Shown: positions 13,101-27,324, numbered from the stretch's first letter. The stretch: DNA of 64,000 nucleotides from Anarhynchus alexandrinus (GCA_008711295.1 VUYV01000037.1:192035-256034); one strand, 5' to 3'. Notes: a model not told the origin generated them from the letters alone. Program-made: numbers and translations.

Positions 13101-13309
13101 TTAATTCATGGAAACACAATCACGTGATTCAGCAATGTCCACTTCGAAAGATCCAAAGCTAGGAATTTGACACGAGCTGCATGCAAAGGACTTAAGGCAA
13201 AATATTTTTGCACCTTTTCCCTTAAAATTAGATTATACGATTACTAGTTTCCATGCACTAAAAAAAAAAAAAAATTGTTTCAAGAAAAGGGAAATATTAA
13301 AGACTACAT
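7111..13309. other. No supported gene; island shoulder then AT-rich unique sequence
   Basis: GC and CpG content fall gradually from the island to about 8.6 kb. A second, weaker CpG-enriched patch lies at 11,480-11,850. No exon with consistent frame and splice sites, and no repeat family, was recognised. A run of 14 A lies at about 13,261. Confidence 0.55.
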
Positions 13310-14545
13310 TCACAGCACTTAGGGGCATCTAGTCCTGCTCAAGGCAGGCTTAGCTTCAAAGCTGGACCACGCTGCTCACACCTGCCCAGGAATGGAGAAT
13401 CCACCACCTCTCTGGCACCTGTTCCACTACCCTCACAATGGAGGATATTTTTCCTTATGCTCCACCACAATTTCCCCTGCCCTAACTTGTGATTACTGCC
13501 TCTTGTCTGTCCTTTCACTGTGCACCTCTAAGAGGAATCTAGGTCTATCTTCTTCATAATTGCCTTACAGATAGCCGGAATCAATTGAAGCCCCCCTCAG
13601 CCTCTTCTCAGCCCAAACGCAACCAGCTCTCACAGCCTTTCCTGGTATGTCATGTGCTCCAGACTCAACCACCTCAGTAGTCCTCCAGTTCTTCTGTCTC
13701 TCTCCTACGGAGGTCCACAGCCTCAGAAGCACAGAGAACAGCCGGAAATCCCCTTCTCTCAACCTGCTGGCTACTTTCTTGCTTACACAGCCCAGCCTGC
13801 CCTTTGCTTTTGTGGCTACAAGATCATGCTGCTGAGTCCTGTTCAATTTACTGCCCATTAGGATCCCCAGGTCTTCTCTGCAAAGCTGTTTTCTGCCTTT
13901 CTTTTGTTCCTCATGGGGTTCTGTTAGCTCACTCCAACTTTCTGAAGTCCCTCTGAATGGCATCTCTGCTCTCCTGCATATCCACTATTTCCACCAATTT
14001 GGTGTTACCTTTGACTTGCTGAGAATGCACTCCATCCCATTGTTTGTATCATTGATGAAAATATTAGACAACACTGGCACCAATATCAGGCCCCAAGGAA
14101 TACCAGCAGTAACTCTCTGCCAGTTCAGTGCTGAACCACTGGCTCAGACTATTTTTCACACACTGTGTAATCCATCCAACCATCCATCCAGTCTGTATCC
14201 AGTTTGGCTCCAGGGATGCTAATGGAAGCATCAAAACCCTTGGCACCATCAAAGTAAACAAGGCCCTCTGTGCTCCTTTTGCTCACAGCACCTTCTCTCC
14301 ATCACTTCTTCACACTGTTCAGGCACAATCTGCCCATGGTAAATCCATGCTTGGCTGTTCCCAGTTACCTCCTTGTCCTTCATGTGCCTGGAAACGGCTT
14401 CCATGAGGACCAGTGCCACAATCCTCTCAGGGACTGAGCTGAGGTCAGCCAGCCTGCTGTCTCCCAGATGTTTCTTTGTGCCTTAGAGCACAATTAAATA
14501 CCTCAGGGTCTGATTTCCCCCTTTTGCATGATCCGTAAGAATGAT
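13310..14545 (-). mobile_element. Old, decayed CR1 LINE copy, RT region to 3' end
   Basis: Read on the minus strand, the right part still shows broken CR1 reverse-transcriptase coding: a stretch like MEAVSRHMKDKEVTGNSQ near 14,340-14,405 and a motif-A-like LVYFDGAKGFDASIS near 14,220-14,270. Further left come sequences typical of the later ORF2 and 3' region (gatccccaggtcttctctgcaaagctg at about 13,861-13,888, and aatccaccacctctctgg near the 3' end). Stops, frameshifts and deletions are spread throughout. ORFs in this interval are relics of the element, not host genes. Both ends are approximate. Confidence 0.88.
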
Positions 14546-17500
14546 GACACTGTTTCATTTGACCTGTAGTAGCCTGAGATTACAACCACGTTACCACATT
14601 TGCCAGCATTTCTAAACGCAGAAGAGCTGGAAATACCAGTAGCTGGAGAACGGGTAACGCAGCTTGTTTAGCTCAACCCTTCCTATATTTTTTCAGAAAG
14701 GTACCCAATACTACAAACCCAAGTTTGCAAACACCTCTCCCCCACTTGGAAAAAAAAAATAAATCCATAAGATTTAAACATAGCATGGTATTTTTGTTGT
14801 GTTTGGAAATGCGAGTCCAGTTTTGTCCAAGCTTTCCTTCATATTTTGACTTTTTAAAAAAGTTTGTTTTTTCAGTAGGGAGAAGAGCATTAAGCTACTG
14901 TGTTTCTAAGGAAAGCCCTAAAAAAAAAAAACCCAACCAAAAACCCAACACCTCAAGAGAGCAAGAGCAAGCAAGTGAGCTTCCTGGTCAAGTAGTGTGT
15001 GTAATTTAAGAATAACATAAGAACACCTAGCACCTAATCAACAAATCTTTCTAAAATCCAGATGTTTAACATCCTCAGAGATCTTCTGTGGACAGGCCAG
15101 TTCAGAAGTTTGTTGATCTACGTTCAACAGCCTAAACACAAACAAGTCTACCCTGAAAGTCCAGGTCCCTATGAACTGGTAAGCAACTGCACAGACAACC
15201 AACACATGATTTGCTGATCAAAAGCTTACTGGAAACAGTGAAGATGCCCAAGGACTTCAATAAGCTTAGACAGGACTGTCCAATTCAAGTTTCAAAAAAT
15301 AATTTAACTCGCGCTGTTTGCTATGGCTTGGAGTTTGGGAGAAAACAAGTGGAAGGTCTCTTAAATACTCTAGAATTTCTATGGGATGCATTAATTTGGC
15401 AGCAATCTCTGTGATACATGGGTCTTTCATAAGCGTGGTGACACAAAGGATGTCACTGCAAGAGACTGAAGTCAGCCCACCACAGAATCACACACTTAAA
15501 ATCAACTGACACAGTTCCTTCTATGAGTAGTGCAGGTTTGCACTGAAACTTCCTCAGGAAGCAGGAAAAGGGTTTTTCTTTTCTTTTAAAGAGATTTTAA
15601 GTGGAGAGGCACTTTGGAACACAAAAGAACTCCCAAACCTGGTTGTGGATCCTTGCTTAATAAATGCTGGGCTCTTTACCAAGCCCTCTGAGAATGGGTG
15701 GATTTCATGTGCATGCAAATGTAAACACATACCATTCAGTACCTCAGAAATCTCCATCTTTGAAATGCTGAATGATCCTTTGTCTTTATCTTCTGATGCC
15801 CATTCACAATGCAACACAACTCACAAAGCTGGACATTTTTTGCCATTTAATAAACCGAGATCTTAAAAAAAAATCTCAGTTAAAAATAAAGATGATCTTA
15901 AAATACCAGCCAACAAGCCACAACTTATTTAGGCTCTCATCACTCTCAAAAAATTATCCCCATGTATATTCAATGTTTTCAAAAGCCTGGAAAACAGATG
16001 GGTTTCTCCTGAATGCTTTGGGTATCAATAATGGCAGGCTACTGTGGACAAGAAAATATTTGTTACGCAGTTTACTGTTCCTTATACTCCTGTAGAGAGT
16101 ACATCTTACCACCTATGCTATGTTCGTTATCTATGACCTAAGTTCCTTCACTGATTTAAACTGCGACATTATGGTAAGGGAAAGAAGCAGACTTAACTGT
16201 GGATGTGCCAGGTTATTTGATCAATCCTACCTTCTTCCTGCTACTACATGAACTCAGCAGGGCAACTCCTTTAGTTCAGTGGTCTCTAAGGTCAACCCCC
16301 CCCCAACAGTAACAGAGTCCTGAACTCGTGCTCTTTGGGAAACACCACAGCATCTTCATGAAGTTACACTACAGACAGTTTAAAAATTTACTCCTGATTG
16401 GAAAGTTTATCTCTGGAGTATGAAAAGTGGAAGATGAACTGACACCTCCGTGTTTCAGCATCTTTCCTGTTTTTCTGTTTTCATTGCGTCATATTAAATG
16501 ACTCATCCCGGTCTTAAAGACTAAAACTGGATTTGTGAAAACTGGCTCTTGGTAACTCTTTCTGACATTAGCATTAAATACTTCAGTTTGGTTATATCAC
16601 TGTTAAATTGTAACAAATCAAACATTTGGCTAAAGCTTAGGAAGAGCAAATGAGTTCTCATCATTGTAAATATTCTCAGTACAAGGGCAAAGTCAGCTCA
16701 GAGGAAAAGTATGCCACTTCCAAAGTCAATTATCTTTACTTCACACTTCCACTGCACAGGCCTACCACTGAAGAAAAAAACCCACAGAGATAAGACAGCA
16801 CAAAAAGATTCCCAAAAGTACTCAGTAGAATATTTACACACTGAGTATTTTCTTGACAGGAAGGACGCCTCAAGACCACCCATAGTGGCAACAGAAACTT
16901 CCAGTAACAACGCAACCAGACAGAAAGCTGATTTAAAGAAAAAAGTAAAGGAAAAAAACTGTAGGAAAACATTTGATGTAGGCAGCCCTAAGACTGAGGT
17001 GTGGAAAAGAGAACGCTAACACATAAAACACAGGTTCCCCATGCTGCCAAGTCCCATGGCCTGGGATTCAGCTATTTCTGCTCATTATGAATATAAAAAG
17101 TGTGTAAAAGAGATGCTGCCTTTTCATTTGGGATTTTGTTGTTGTCAGCTATTCTTTTTTAATAAAGCCTTATACACCTCAAAAGTATGGAGTAAAACTG
17201 TACACTGGAAGAGCTGCAGTCAAAAACGATGTTGCCACAAGTAGAGGATCTCAGTCTGCACTGTTTCACTAGATCTCCTTTCAGCAAAGTTTTTTGGAGA
17301 ACCACCAGGAAAGCACCAGAGGTCCATAAAAACTGAAAGGAGAAGTCCTCTTAGTAAGATAGATGATTTAAACTTTGGGTTCTCATTTTGTTTACATTAT
17401 CACCTATTTAAAACTCACATTTCTTAACCGACAGTCAAAGAAGAAGTGGCTTCATGAAAAAACTCCAACAGTCTGGCTCCAGCTGGGTGGTGAAAACTGC

Positions 17501-20500
17501 TTCTGTAGTTCTCTAGCAGAAAAAAAACAAAACAATAAACCTCCAGCCAACATAAAAAAGCCACTTCACAAGTAAACCACACCTCAAACAAGACTGGATA
17601 GTGAAGATTATAGGTAGGCATTATGGTTTTTATCTTCATATCTTTATGACCACAGAGAAACAAAGATGGGACTATTGTTTTTCCCAGTTCTTTTCATCAC
17701 TACTGGGGATCTTTGCTGATTGTTTAACAGATGTCAAATTGAGTTTTTATGAATGCCTCCAAAGTTTTTATGAGCTTTATAAATTGTATTATTATGCCTA
17801 TGTAGATATTCCTAGGTGGAAAAATAGATACATGTTTAGACAAGAAGTATCTACATCTAACTATGTATACAAGTTAGGTCATAAACTCAAGGTTTTACAT
17901 CTAGCTACTGTGCCACTGGCCAAGGAGAAACTGCAGCTGTGCCCGCAGATAGGTCAAAATATAGTTTATTGAAATGAAACTATCAATACAAAACTATTCC
18001 TGGGAAGACAATTGCTGATGAAGCCCCTTCCTCTAGGCTTAAGGACTAAATCTCTGAGTGGAGGAGAATTTCCTGTTTTCTCTGTTGAGTGGCACAGCAA
18101 TGACATCAAGGTTTGCCTTTTTAATAATGATTTTCTGCATGATCAATTATCAATTAAAGAACTGATCACATCAAAAGAATTGTAAATGATACAAAGTAGT
18201 GACAGATTGTGGAATATTTCCTACTTGCTGTAATGTTGATTTACTCAAATGTGGTATATCTGCCTTTAGTTTCTCTCCAAAGTCAAGCTCCCTTTTCTGT
18301 TTGCATCAGGAACCAAAGCAGGTAGTTTTAAACTACAGAGCAGAACAGTAACAGCCACCCTCCACCGTCTCACCTTCCTGCAATGAACTCACTTGTTGCA
18401 GCAAGAAAACTATTTGCCCATCAACCCTCCCCCAAACTTTGCCTTGCCCAGAACACTCAGCCATCACCTGGAAAAGACGGAAGCAGAAGCTGGCAGGACA
18501 GGACACTGACTATCCAATGCTGATGAGGAAAGAAATTATGAACACCCCACACTGCACCTGAACAGCAACCACCAAGTCTTCCTTACTCCTGCTGTGTCCT
18601 TATGAACACAGCTTTCTTTGAAGACACCCAGGTCAATGCAGGAGTCACTGTCTCATAGCGTTTCTTTAATCACACTACCTCACAGCAGGCAAGTGGCTTT
18701 GGCCACCCACATCCCTGCCTATGGCTACCACAGAGCAACACGATGTGTTAGAACCATCAGGGCAGCTGAATGGCATCTCAGGCCCTTGTTGCTGCATGTG
18801 AGGGGCTGCAGAAAGGCAAGCATGGGTGCCCCTCCAATGTCCAAGGATGACAACTGGTGTTGCAGGGTGGACAAGCACTTCCAGCTACAGGATTAACCTC
18901 TAGGAGTTGTAGGTGTTTTTGCGCTGCAGACTCCCTTCCTCACTGCATACCTTAATGATCTTCCTACATCACCGAAGACAGCAGAGAATTCACTTGACAC
19001 AGCCCCAGCTGCCTCAAAGGAGTGCCAAGCATGGGGCTGTACATGGCTCCATCCACTCCACAAAGCCCACTGCTGGTACTCCACCACCCTCCTCTGCAAG
19101 AGCTTAAAGTTAGGACTTCCGTATGCTTTCCTGTCTGCAAGACTCACATCTGCAACAGTGGTGAACTGACTACAAACAGCCTAAATTCATTATGAGAGGA
19201 AGGGCTATACAGTGAATAAGCAAACAAAAAGGCCCTAAAGACTCGTATTTTCCAGTTGTTATTATTTAGGTGTTTCCTCTAAGGTTGGTAAGAGAATGTG
19301 TACATGTGTGTGGACAGGGGGGATGGGACAGCAGATATACTAGACAGCACACCTTGGAGATGATCTTTTTTGTAATAAAAGCTGCCATCACTTATTGTTA
19401 TGCAAATAACAGCACACCAAGTACACTATGTATCTGCTAGTACTCAGGATGACTCCAGGCAAAAGTCCAGAGGATGTCTCCTGAAGTCCTAAGATGATGT
19501 TAGGTCTTTGCCTTACAGAGAATTGTAGGCTTGAATTTACTCTGTTCAGCTTCAATAACGTCTTTAGAAAGCAGTGTAATGCCTGAGAAAACATCTCTTC
19601 TCATTAAAACGACTGTGCATTTAAGTAATTATTTCTTTTCCTTGGTATTCACTAAAAAAGAACAGTATCCTCACACAGAAAATTATAAACAAGCTGTGTC
19701 TCCAAGAGCCACCACATACAAAAAAAAACCCCAACCCTGTGAAGACATCTCTCTGGAGAATAGCTAAGGGATCAAAACAAACAAAAATCACAGGTTTCTC
19801 ACACCCCCAACCCCCCATCTTGTTTTGCTAGGGAAGCCCCAAAAGTCTCTATTGTGTTATCACAGAAACCCCATAAAATATATAAGGTTACACAGAGCTT
19901 AGACTCAAAAGCAATTTAAATCAGAATGCATGAGAAATGGGAATACAGCCAGACCATTACTGACCTACCCAACACCCTTGTATTCAAAGGGGTTGCTTAT
20001 TCATCCTCAGATAATTTGAGATTGTGCCTTCCCTGTAAAAGCTGCTTTTCCATGCAACAATTCAGATAATGACTTACAATGCCTATAACAGGTTACGGAT
20101 ATCAAATCTGACTGAAGGAGAAAGATCCAGAAAGAGTGAAAACAAACTGACAGCTTACATCATGTTTGAAGACCTCTCCTGAACTGCTCTACGATTCTGG
20201 AGCATCCCTTCACTGTATAGAGTCCCCAGCAAAGTCAAAGATAAATAAGAAAGATAAGATAGGATAAAAAAATAATTCAGGTTTGTAATTTCATATTTTG
20301 TAGACTCTACAATATAACTGAGCATCCTGTATGCATTGTTATCCCCTGGAAGGGGTGAGGAAAAACTAACTTCTGCTGTTTTTTTAACTCCTACCCAATA
20401 AAGTTCTAATGCAGGTTTTATTACTTTGCACAATAAAAGCATATGGGAATGCAGAAAGTGTTTAAAAATGGTCTCACTAGAGAAAGTAAACAGTAAGTAA

Positions 20501-20680
20501 TTTGTCAGAAATCAGACTTTTTATTCTGTTGTATTATACATATAGTGAAATAATGTCTAAATTGAAGTAGTTGAGATACAGTTTAACATGTGTAACTTCT
20601 GGATTTTGTGGCTCTATCAAACTTGTTTATTTACTGTACACACACATTTACAAGAACTGGGAAAGGGGATTTTTACCTTC

Positions 20681-20740
20681 GGGGGAAGAGAGAGAGAGAG
20701 AGTGAGAAAAAGAGAGAGAGAGAGAGTGACAAAGAGAGAG
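20681..20740. repeat. (GA)n-rich microsatellite, interrupted
   Basis: Three GA blocks are separated by gtgagaaaa and gtgaca-type interruptions, so the repeat is old. The minus strand is a polypyrimidine tract followed by an AG-GT pair at 20,672-20,682. That pair looks like a splice signal but encloses no exon. Confidence 0.9.
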
Positions 20741-22283
20741 TCTTCTGAAATATGAATTGCTTTATAACATTAATGCCTAGCAAGATGCATCTCAGAAGAC
20801 CATTTATCCTGCAGCCTGTTAAAGCTCAGTGACAAGACATACTGTATGCAAGCTCTACATCAAATTAAAACCAGTAATATCACTCAGTGAGTGTTTGATA
20901 TTTAACATTTTGCTTCCTCCAAATTACCTGTGTCACATAACTTTTAATAGGCCATTATGGAAATTCAAATCAGCAAACAGACTTCTAAAATTTCCTACTT
21001 TTTTAGGCTATGGAAGTTACATTACATATACAAGGATAAGTAAGCCCTTATTTACACAGAAACTCACATTAGTAAATTAAAACCAACTCAGAAGCTTCCA
21101 ATTTTTATTTCAGTCTAAGAGTCATTTATTCTCAGTTAGCATAGGCTGGTTCCTCAACACCACAAAGCTCAGAGGATGCCAGGGCAATAAAGCTGTACTA
21201 AATGTTGGAATTTACATCCATGACATATATGACTGTCAGTGTGTCACAAAAAACAGAATGATTTCTGATGAAAGAAGCCACAAAGCTGAAGCCTCACAAG
21301 ACAAATAATTTAGAAAGTTCACTACTTTGATTTAGGTTAAATGGATTTATGAGCTTAGAAACAGGACTAAGTTACTGCAATTTGAGTAGCTGAGCTCTGT
21401 AGCTGACCATACATGTACACTTTAGCCTACAGCGAAAGCCAGGTCAAGCATATTTTTGGCTTATGAAAGTCAAATTATAGGAGATTTGAATGAAGAAAAT
21501 TCAATGAAAGGAGATTTGTGGAATCTATCTACTTTACCTCACCACTGGAACGAGAATATTCCCAGTGGAAGCTGCAGATACTCAGCTATCAAAACTTTCT
21601 GCTGATACCTATCCTCAATCAGTGGTCTGCTGCAAGGTCTGTGCCACCAGAGCACCACACTGCTGTTCACACCACAACAGCCACCAGGTGTCCACAGCCC
21701 AGAGAACACTGCGACCATACAGAAGTCTCCATGTGTGAAAACAATGTGTATGGTGTGTCCTACCATACGCCTGGCCACGTACCCAATATGTCATGGCCAG
21801 CTCTTAACCCATCTCTGACAATACAAAGGGGGACACAGCAGCAGCTGGCAAGTGACTGCAGTAGGCACCACTACAGTAACAGAAAGCCATCCTACTACAG
21901 CCGAAGTTTAAGATACAGGTTTGCATATCAGTGACATCACCCAACCCATTTGTTCACAACTGAACACACTGTTAAAAGGCTCAGACACAGAATCAGATGG
22001 TGGCCAGATACTGGTTATCCAACAACACCCTAAACCCAACAAAGCTGCTGCCCAGAATCAAAAGCAAACAAGGATTGTCTGGAGCTGAACGTGTACCCTG
22101 CAATTCTCAATTTCTGCATGAAGGAAGCAGCACAATACTGGATTTGCTGAGGCTTAATCTAAGACAATATTAAAGATATAAATATCAGCTTGAGCTGCAG
22201 GAAAATGGGGAAGCAGGCATCTTCCTGAACAGTGAGATAGTATTGGATGCCACAACTAACCGCCCCACTCTTAAGTCTTGTTA

Positions 22284-22320
<37 letters not shown>

Positions 22321-22321
22321 N
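22284..22321. repeat. Homopolymer tract C7-T30 ending in an N
   Basis: Seven C are followed by thirty T at 22,291-22,320 and then an N at 22,321. The true tract length is unknown, and this is a probable contig join. Confidence 0.95.
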
Positions 22322-22506
22322 CACAGGTCACAAGCTCAGCAAGGCCACTTTCTTCAGCCAATTCACAGTACCTAGAGGATCTGCCCCACATTACCAATGA
22401 ACTCTTTGCACCCCCTGAGCTCTACAAACTATTACTTCTAGCATGACAGGAGTAAAATTACTATTAGGCCTCCTGGATGAATGGCAACTGCTGCTAAAAC
22501 AAACGC

Positions 22507-22679
22507 TGACTGGGCAGAAGAAATATTTCAAGATTTTGAAGTATTCACCTAATCTCTAGCAAAGACATTATTCCTGGTGNCCCAACGGTGACTGGGCAGA
22601 AGAAATATTTCAAGTATTTGAAATATATATTATATTTGAAGTATTCACCTAATCTCTAGCAAAGACATTATTCCTGGTG
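22507..22679. repeat. Imperfect tandem duplication split by a single N
   Basis: The block beginning tgactgggcagaagaaatat and ending attattcctggtg occurs twice, at 22,507-22,579 and 22,589-22,679. The second copy has an extra 18-base AT-rich insertion. The copies are separated by an N at 22,580 and nine bases. The shared parts look identical by eye. Copies this similar, joined at an N, suggest two alleles placed side by side rather than a genomic duplication. Confidence 0.85.
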
Positions 22680-24410
22680 AAGACGTTACAGTCTGAAAGC
22701 GCTGCAGGCTGGAGATGCCCACCCAAGCACGAGGACATGGGCTCAGGAGCCCCCCAGGACCCAGGCGGCCGCCGTCTCCATGAGAAACGGAGACACAAGT
22801 AACTGAAAACTGAGTGGCCGCTCCCAATGCTTGTCAGGAGCTTTGTATGGAAGCAATGAACACGCCTGTTAACGCTTCAAATACTCTTTCCTTTTGAAGG
22901 GATCAAGTTTGAGAAACGCCATTCAAGCAAGTGGGAACTGCAGGCAAACCTGCCGGTGTGTCCCTACAGCTCACAACACCGGGCTTCACAGTGGCGGCTC
23001 AGTGTCATTTACCAGCTCAGTGAGAGCCACTGATGCAACAACTGCCATCCCCTAGCAAAAAGATTTTTCAGGAGAGTGCTGTACAATACCAAAACTTTCT
23101 ACATTTCACATACGGTCTTTTCCAAACACTCAAGCAACATAACCCTCAGCTTAAGGACCTCACAGCTTAAAAAGTATCTAATACAATAAGCGATACAAAA
23201 CAATAACCAACCTCCGAATTGAAAAAGGCTCACAAATAAGGTAGAGATCTGAAAACTATCCTGGCTAATCACATTATAATTTATGAACCTGGGTATAGTT
23301 CAGAATTACACAAACCAGAAAACACAATCCCCGCCCCAGCTTGTCTGGGGCTTATCCACATAGACTTTCAAAATCAGAGGGCAATACAAGCATGGAAAGT
23401 GGTCTTCATTATCACCTCCCAATGGATCCCAAGTCTTGCCTGGTAACTCCTAAGAGACTTTAATTCTAAGAGGCTAAGGGGTGGGGCAAGAAAAAAAAAA
23501 AGGGAAAAAAAAGAAAATAACAAAGAACATAGAAGCATCTCATCTGAACACCTACTGACATGCCCACGCATCCACCAGAATTGGGACAGGTTGTTGCTAC
23601 CTGCTTTACACTAAATGAAGAGAGAGGAGGAAGTAGAAGAGAATGGGTTTATCCTGAGTTTCAAAATAAATTTTCCTTCTTCTTTCTCCACAGCTTTCCC
23701 TTTGGGGGAAACAGGATGATCGCTAAAAGGGCTCAATCTGATGACATCCAATTGATAACCAATTTTGAAAGGAAAAACAACTTTCATAGGTTAATTCAGC
23801 TTACGCCCCCAAATAAAGTCATGCAACAGAATTTCTAATTAAGACAAAGTTTGGCATAAGGTGTAATGATTCCTAACATTATCCATATAAGCAGAAGTTA
23901 CTTTCACTTGAATGTTTATATAGCTTAGACAAGTTTGCAAACATGGCTGTGGAAAGACAGTTGAAAAAACAGTGGTATTTCCTTGTGTGTGCTCCTGGGC
24001 TGTTTCAGACCACTCTGAACTACTGGACACCAGCCTTTTTGCCTCACCAATATTTTCTAAGCCAGCGTATGGGACCTGCTGCCAGAGATGCAGGACAGTT
24101 CAGCAGAGGAAAGAGGTGGTTCACGGTGCACATGTTTGCCTGTAAATTGAGCACAGTAGAGCCCCAGAATTGCTATATGTACTGCTATGCAACAACTTCT
24201 GAGAGAGAACAGCAAGAGCTCCCAGCTACCCATGTGGGAACACATCAACCATGAAATAAGTACCTGCACAGGGGCAATGAAATTACTGAGACCAGGAAGA
24301 TGCCTGTACGCAGACACTTGAAGCACAGGAAGATAGATCCTGAAGGTGTGTCAGTCTAATTCCAATACACCTGACATGTTCATTTTAGTGTCCTCCTCAG
24401 TTTAAAATAC

Positions 24411-24458
24411 CTCTATAAACTTTATAAATAATACTCTATAAAATAACTCTATAAAACT
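24411..24458. repeat. Short tandem repeat with ctctataaa core
   Basis: The core ctctataaa recurs at 24,411, about 24,434 and about 24,447. A degenerate tttataaa copy lies between the first two, giving a period of about 12-13 bases. AT-rich and imperfect. Confidence 0.75.
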
Positions 24459-27324
24459 ACAGGACCTGATATTTATTTACTACCACATGTACAATATACT
24501 GCTGTTCAGTGAATAACTTCTGGGAACTACAAACAGCTAGCTGTCAACCAGAATAGGGCAAATTTTAATTCCATTTAACCAATTTTCTTAATTCTACAAG
24601 TGTTCCCAAAAAGGCATCCATCACAAGCAGCTGTAGATCATCAGCATAATTTTTGCACTGAAAAAATGTCTACCTAGAGCATGAAATGTTTAGCGCAAAC
24701 GAAGGTTAAGCATTTGATGATACCAGAATACCTGAATGTAATGATATTGCTTGTTTGCCTGAGCACCATTTCTTAAAAGTGAATTAAATGGGTAAGAAAC
24801 CGTTCTTTTATTTTCAGCCCTGATTCACCCAAGTTTCATCACTCCTTAGAAATATTCAGAAAAACCAGAAAAAGAAATTATGCAAAACATTAAAGCCAAG
24901 TCTTCAATAAGGAGGAGAGAAGCATACAACCAGTTTCTTGTAGCTACAGAGAAGGCAGTCAGAGCAAGGCAAGTGAACACAACCATCTAAAAATAAAGAG
25001 CTGTGCCGTCCAGGGACCCACAAAGCAGAGCAAAACAGGGGGGCAGAGGCAGAAAAGGAGAGAAGATCCAGAAAAGACAAGCTGAAATACAAGTGTCAAT
25101 TAGTCTTCAAAAGCCTTTGAAACTTCTCAAGTGTTTATTCAAATGAAGGTGTCTTCGTCATACGTCTCGCAACAGTCAACCACTTCTGCAAACACCTTCT
25201 GAAGGCTGCTGTGGCAGCTCTTATCAGCCAAGCACAATGCTGCAGTCTAGTATCACCTTCAAGTATCATAATTTCGATCTGAGCATGCTGTACCTGCTAT
25301 TGTTAAAGGCAACTGGTAACATGCTTGTAAGTGAGAAGAGGCGGGAAAATATCTGCCATTTGCATACATTCTTCTTAACTGTTACTCATCTCCCATTTTA
25401 GCCCTTATGAATGAGCCACAGGAATTTAGGGTCCATTCGCCCAAGCTGCAGGAATTATCCAGCTAAGAAACAGTGGCAGAAAACAGAGGATGTTGGAAGA
25501 GTTCTTTATACTAAAAGGAAGAAATCCTACTGCATTTTAAGTCTTATGTGTGAATAATGTGCACGTCCTTCGCTTCAGCTGTCTTGAACACTGCAACTCA
25601 CAACAGGTTTTTGCCAAACTGAGAGGTATGTTTGTGCATAATTGAGGTCACTGCTCTTTTCTCAGGGCCTCTGCAGGGGGATGTTTACCAGTCTTCACAT
25701 TAGAAGAGCTGAAAACGAAAATGCACCAATAGAGAGTGAGCTCAGGGGACCAGAAAGATAAGAAAAAGCTCTTTGAGTGTTGTTGCTGTCATCTGTCAAG
25801 ACACTTATACTACTAATAAGGTAAGTAGAAGATACAATCTTACGAAGAGAACATCTTAAGACCAGAGGAGATTCCAGGTAGATGGGACGGAGTCAACAAC
25901 TATATGATTTCAAATAAAAGTAATTATGAACTCTGTAGTTTGGTGCCTAACTCTGAAGCTTCAAGGACTAGCACTTGCAAGATTTTTTTTTTTTTTTTTT
26001 TAAAATAGAAGCATCAGGGAGGTTACTTTAATTAAAGTCTCGAATTTTAAAGTCAAGAATTTAAAGGCCTAGCTCTTAAAATTATGTTCATTTATAGCAG
26101 TCATTAGATAGCATAAACCCATGAAAGGAAGAGCTGTTAATAGCAACATCTCTTTAAAGACTATTTTTATAAATTCTTGTGTATGAAAAGGAATTTTATC
26201 GCAAATAGCTAATAATCCCCCCCAGCATTCTTATGCCAGGTATCAACACACTTAACATCTCTATCAACTAATCAAACTGCTAACACCATTGCTAAATGAA
26301 CCTTTTACTACAATCTAGGCACATCCCAGATCTTCTCTCACTGTTTTTGAAATCTGAGATAACAAGCAATAAAACAGTTATGTTTATGATCCACAAGACA
26401 GTGTTGAGCAAATCAATTCTCTTACTGTATTTTATTAACACACCTGCTATTGTGGGATAAAAAAGGGAAAGTGCAGCAAACACAAGTGGGCATGAAATTC
26501 TAAGATTGGGAGAGGGTTGCTTTTTATTAATCTCAAAGTCATTTAAAAGAAAATTGCTCAGGCCATTAATTGTAAGGTATTTCCTACATTATACATCAAA
26601 AAGACAAAGTTTGGCTTTATTCTTTGTTGGTGCATGTCATCTTTTATACCAGTGCAAAATGCTTCCCACCTGCATGGTAAAACAAGTTTCATACTGGGAA
26701 AAGAATTACAGAGATGTAGTACAATAATGGTGATTTTGGCCCCAAGTATCAGGTGACTCATTTCTATATGCAATATTCTTTTGTTAGTTGACCGAAAGGA
26801 AAATTCAGTGGTCTCAGTAGACTTTGAGCACTGAACATATGCATATACACAGTTTCTATGAGGTAATGTACATACAAAGCGGGAGATGGAAAGGAATTGA
26901 ACTTGTCCACCTATTCCATCAATGTTATTTCAAATAAATCAGAGCAAGCAAGTTTCAGAGCATCAAAGCAACTCAGAAATCACAGCAACAATGAAATCCT
27001 TAATGGAGCATCTTCAACTGAAATGAAAAGAGTCATTTTTCTATTTGTTTTATTCAAAAAAACAATGCATCAAAGATGTTTCTTTTCATTAGGCAACTAT
27101 TTCTAGTTCTTTGGACCTAATTAATTATTAGTTTGCAGTTACTAATTTATTCAAAGAAGTACAAGTCTGCCCTCTAGTGACTAAAATATGCAAATTGAGT
27201 GATATTAAAGTGATATTAAAGTCTCCCCTTCCCCCTTGAGTTTTAAAACACTGGAATCCTGATGTTTCCTGCTTGTAAGATAAAGTGGGACAGACAAAAA
27301 CGTATGTAAGAAGGTTGTACTCAC

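Larger units (their letters stand above)
14546..27324. other. No supported gene; long intron-like stretch
   Basis: Mostly AT-rich unique sequence with simple repeats and the duplication listed separately. Several short segments have good splice consensus on the minus strand (for example 26,671-26,694 and 24,264-24,285) but are under 30 bases and cannot be told from chance. Poly-T at about 25,982-26,000. Confidence 0.55.

Noticed and set aside
13565..13963. 132-codon minus-strand ORF
   Set aside because: It lies inside the decayed CR1 copy and is not in the RT frame; it is a by-product of the repeat.
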